Source of the DNA: Crossaster papposus
Lineage: Eukaryota > Echinodermata > Asteroidea > Velatida > Solasteridae
Direction: 5' to 3'
DNA: 64,000 nt
Assembly: GCA_037893245.1 (NCBI GenBank)
Contig: JBAIAA010000598.1
Coordinates: 124,001 to 188,000, forward strand
Each line of letters opens with the position of its first letter. Position 1 is the stretch's first letter. Under the pieces are notes generated by a model that was given only the letters and a program-made list of their open reading frames with translations, made no database searches and was not told the DNA's origin. Shown piece after piece: positions 61,410-64,000 of the stretch. A program made the position numbers and the translations under genes.

Positions 61410-62098
61410 GGAGCCGATTTCACAAAACATTAATTAAGACACGTCTTATCTCAGTTTAGAACGAGTAACTCGTCCTAACTTAGGATGCATCCTAAGAACG
61501 ATTTCACCAAAAATTAAGAAGGGTTAAATGTGTCGTAACTTTCATGACAACAGTGTAAAACCTATCTTAACTTGAGATGAGTGTATGGGTCATCTGAGAT
61601 ATTACATTTTACGCTCATATTTGTCTTCCGGTGCTCTCAAATAATAATGGCGCTTATACTTTTGGCGGACCACGAAGAAAGGTGGGCGTTGAGAAGAAAC
61701 CCTTGGATAATCTGATTGACAAAGAAGTCATTCAAAGATATCAGTTTACACAGCTTGGAATAGCTCGGTGCTGTGTGCGTTTTCGGTATATATGACCGCC
61801 AAAACGTTGTGCAGCCAATCAGCCAATCAACCATCTTTAATTTGCTTGGTGCACAGATCTTAACGGCCGTTTCGTTAGCACATTACAATACATATAAAAT
61901 AGCAATAAAACTCGCCAATTCAGCCTTGTTCAACAAATAGCTTACAGTTTTATTATATTTACTATACGTCCTGTTTAAGACACGTTTTGTGAAATCGATT
62001 TTAGGACGCATCTTATGTAAGATCGATCTTACAGTTGGGACTCTTGCTAAATCCTAAGATCGATCCTAAGTTAAGAAGAGTTTTGTGAAATTGGCCCC
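61410..62098 (+). mobile_element. Harbinger-like non-autonomous element, 689 bp
   Basis: The ends GGAGCCGATTTCACAAAAC and the inverted GGGGCCAATTTCACAAAAC are terminal inverted repeats. The subterminal regions are rich in CTTAAG-type palindromes, including perfect CTTAGGATGCATCCTAAG (61479-61496) and GTAAGATCGATCTTAC (62017-62032). A transposase remnant lies inside (61647-61763). It is inserted in the 139-bp tandem repeat. Target duplication is not clear (flanks AG/TAG). Family assignment rests on the remnant and on end similarity. Confidence 0.75.
61647..61763 (+). pseudogene. Remnant of a PIF/Harbinger transposase N-terminus
   Basis: The plus-strand frame from ATG at 61647 gives MALILLADHEERWALRRNP. 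After a one-base frame change it continues LDNLIDKEVIQRYQFTQLGI. The pattern of a charged start with RR, then LD.L.D.E.IQRY.F corresponds to the region before the catalytic domain in Harbinger transposases. The rest of the protein is absent, as expected for a MITE formed by internal deletion. Moderate confidence, from pattern memory only. Confidence 0.45.
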
Positions 62099-62683
62099 TA
62101 GTTCAAATCCCATCATTTCCGTATCCGTATTCCGTATTTGATTCCATGTTTTTCCTATCTGATTCCATATTTCTCCAAATCACCATGGGCTATTGTTGGA
62201 GACTCATACTTATACAGTGATACTTTTCTTGCCTTCTATCTCTGTGACCCAGGTTCAAATCTCACCCCTTCCGTATCTGATTCCACGTTTTTCTTATTGG
62301 ATTTCATGTTTCCCAAAATCACCATGGGATATTGTTGGGGACTCATACTTATACAGCGATTCTTTTCCTGCCTTCTTTCTCTGTGACCCAGGTTCAAATC
62401 CCACCACTTCCCTATCCGATTCCATATTTTTCCTGTCTGATTCCATGTTTTCATAAATCATCATGGGCTATTGTTTGGGACTCATACTGGTAAAGTGATA
62501 CTTTTCTTGCCATCCATCTCTGTCATGTCACATTCCAAACCTTTCTCCTTGTCTGAAAAGTTACTACAGAATCTGAAAAAATAGTTACGGGAAGACAATC
62601 CTCTAAATCCACAACCAGTTTCTGGCACAGTTGGGGGTAATCTGGTACTCAGCTGTGATGCACACCTCTACTATCAAATGCGA

Positions 62684-63060
62684 CTGAAATTGAGTTATAT
62701 ACACAGTTGGAAAGCCTGCAACTTAAGCTTTCATTTGGTATATAATATAGCTCCATATAGCCCCTCCTGTTATGGACCTGTTATGGACCTGTTATGGACA
62801 TGTTATGGACATGTTTGCCAATTGATTACTTCTTTGGAGTTCAAATTACACAGCTGAGAAAACAGGCTTTGAAATAGCCAGCTCTGTTGTAGTACAACCG
62901 AGCGATGCACACAAAATGGTCGGGTTTTTTCCCCAATGTTTTCATCAAATCAAATTTATGTGAATGAATCTTGACACTGTACTTTTGTAGGTATTAAAGA
63001 TGTCATTCATGACAAAAATGTCATGTTCACCCTCTCAACATTGAGTGGGCCATTACATAA
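62684..63060 (+). repeat. Dispersed repeat B, copy 2
   Basis: Same family and orientation as 56611-56940. This copy contains an extra short tandem repeat, about four copies of a 12-13-bp unit like TTATGGACCTG, at 62770-62812. Confidence 0.75.
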
Positions 63061-63152
63061 TAATGCACAGCGCAACATAATACCCTTAATTGAAGCTGGT
63101 CACAAATACTTTTAGGGGACAGATGTGGTTCAATTTTTGTAAGGCCTTTCAC

Positions 63153-63298
63153 CTTGTACGTATTGCTTCTCCTCATCGGTACCGGGTTCAATTCCAGCCG
63201 GGATCAGGTGCTTCTTTGAGTGCATGGCGCAGTTTGTTCAGGCGGTCCTTCATCTTGTTCTTCAGGTTGCTGTTGCCACGATTGATGTCATTTGTGTT
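63153..63298 (-). pseudogene. Coiled-coil gene block 1, with stop and frame change
   Basis: Acceptor TTTTTGCTAG. It reads NTNDINRGNSNLKNKMKD, then RLNKLRHALKEA, then PDPGWN and TGA; DEEKQYVQ follows in another frame just before a donor, GTGAAAG. At 146 bp it is not a multiple of three, unlike the other blocks. The break coincides with a tRNA-like phrase (GGGTTCAATTCCAGCCGGG on the plus strand), which may be inserted sequence. This is the most 5' block I can recognise. Confidence 0.5.
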
Positions 63299-63310
63299 CT
63301 AGCAAAAACA

Positions 63311-63629
63311 TTATAGTAAATATCGTTTAACTGACCTGTTAGAAGTTTTACAATCATAGATGCCGAGGAAAGCCAGAAAAAAAACGTTCGTTTTTTAACC
63401 GGCGTCGGGCAGTAGTTCTAATGTTGTTCTTGTTTGTTTCGGGATTGCCGTCCAGCGAACGTGAATTTTATATTATACAATTCAATTTTTTGGAACAATA
63501 TCTATCTAGGATATCATTTTGCTCGATGCCTACAATTATTATTTACTTTTAAATAAGTAAGATATTTCTTAATAATTCAGTAGTAATTTTTTTCCGATAT
63601 CTGCAAATGGTGTATATCTTACCTTTAAG
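63311..63629 (+). mobile_element. TATAGTAAA element, copy 3
   Basis: Starts TATAGTAAATATCGTTTAAC and is similar along its length to 46971-47288 read on the other strand, including TTTTTAACCGGCGTC, ATCATTTTGCTCGATGCCTA and ATATCTGCAAATGGTGTATA. The right inverted repeat is degraded (CTTACCTTTAAGA). Confidence 0.7.
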
Positions 63630-64000
63630 ATTCACATGAAAGATTTAAGATTCAGTGCTCAGCAGTTTTGGAATTAGAACAAGAATATTAGGGGCCTTTC
63701 TTTTTGGGTTGAGTGTTTTGGTTTGTACTGTTAAGCAGACGAAAACTGTTAATTCTGCTAGTTGACAGGTTTAACAAAAATTTGTTAAGTTATCACACGA
63801 AAAACATTATAAACACATTCTCGTGCACGTTATAAAATCCATCCATGACCATGGAACATTTGTTTTGAAAATCCTGTGTACAATTAAAGCTTGTACAAAT
63901 CTCATTGTACAATTCTGTTGTACTTGTATACTAAATCACTGACTTTACAGAATTATGCTTAACAAAATGTGCTAGATGTTTCTTTTAAAACGAAATTGCT
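63630..64000. other. AT-rich sequence, nothing recognised
   Basis: No exon, repeat or element that I can support. One short inverted phrase, TTGTACAA/TTGTACAAT, lies near 63890-63915. Confidence 0.5.

Larger units (their letters stand above)
61215..62520 (+). repeat. 139-bp tandem repeat with tRNA B-box-like phrase, split by a transposon
   Basis: ACTCATACTT recurs at 62202, 62341 and 62480 (period 139 bp). Two more diverged units lie at about 61215 and 61365. Each unit carries CTCTGTGACCCAGGTTCAAAT or a close variant; GGTTCAAATCC resembles the RNA polymerase III B box. The unit also has GATTCCATGTTTTTC and ATCACCATGGG phrases. The Harbinger-like element 61410-62098 interrupts the third unit within the B-box phrase. 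Confidence 0.8.
49844..63298 (-). pseudogene. Decayed multi-exon gene for a large charged coiled-coil protein
   Basis: Eight exon-like blocks in transcript order lie at 63298-63153, 61172-61059, 60230-60015, 57160-57065, 56500-56258, 55424-55245, 54000-53881 and 50038-49844. Most have AG and GT borders, and seven of eight are multiples of three with phase 0 at both ends. Peptides are rich in Glu, Lys, Arg, Gln and Leu with heptad character (for example LLAKLAARKRLKKD, ALADRIAEKRQQH, VLRQRHIKEQ), as in trichohyalin-like or EVC-like proteins; I cannot name the family. Decay shows as in-frame stops in three exons, frame changes in three more and an AT in place of GT at one donor. The first exons lie to the right or are unrecognised, and the 3' end is missing. 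Exon skipping or sequencing error could rescue some defects, but not easily all. Confidence 0.7.

Noticed and set aside
63165..63205. tRNA gene
   Set aside because: Only a T-arm-like phrase is present (GGGTTCAATTCC); there is no D-arm, anticodon arm or acceptor pairing.

Overview
This window is eukaryotic, non-coding-rich DNA, most likely from a marine invertebrate animal. The evidence is GT-AG introns, many small terminal-inverted-repeat elements, a CACTA-type transposase with introns, and a very large satellite array. The element ends (TGTGACC..., GGGGCC...TTTCACAAAAC) resemble those I associate with echinoderms and other marine deuterostomes. That placement is inference, not proof.

Layout. 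(1) Positions 1-44899 are one uninterrupted head-to-tail satellite: 92 complete 487-bp units plus a 94-bp partial unit. By eye I find only 16 substitutions and one 1-bp insertion in 44.9 kb. The left end of the array is outside the window. Each unit carries, on the minus strand, a 59-codon open frame bounded by an AG and a GTGAGT, so the monomer may have been captured from a gene. It also carries three short hairpins and a POU octamer. (2) Positions 45127-47980, minus strand, hold four exons of an EnSpm/CACTA (tnp2, Transposase_21) transposase. They join in frame across three introns but lack the 3' half, because the satellite begins 228 bp beyond the last exon. (3) Positions 48.1-49.8 kb hold a possible short first exon, a GC-rich patch, a 28-bp-arm hairpin and a degenerate minisatellite. 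(4) Positions 49844-63298, minus strand, hold eight scattered exons of a large charged coiled-coil protein, almost all phase 0 at both ends. In-frame stops, frame changes and one lost splice donor show it is a decayed gene, with its 3' end missing next to the transposon. Its introns are full of MITE-like elements, minisatellites and G/C-rich tracts. (5) Positions 63.3-64.0 kb hold another dispersed element and unremarkable AT-rich DNA.

No intact host gene, RNA gene, CRISPR array or bacterial-type operon is visible. The window reads as a satellite boundary: a homogenised array abutting a truncated DNA transposon and then a dying gene. The observations most worth checking are the exon-like frame repeated 92 times, the 20-unit block duplication shown by shared variants, and the array end that falls in the loop of a hairpin.
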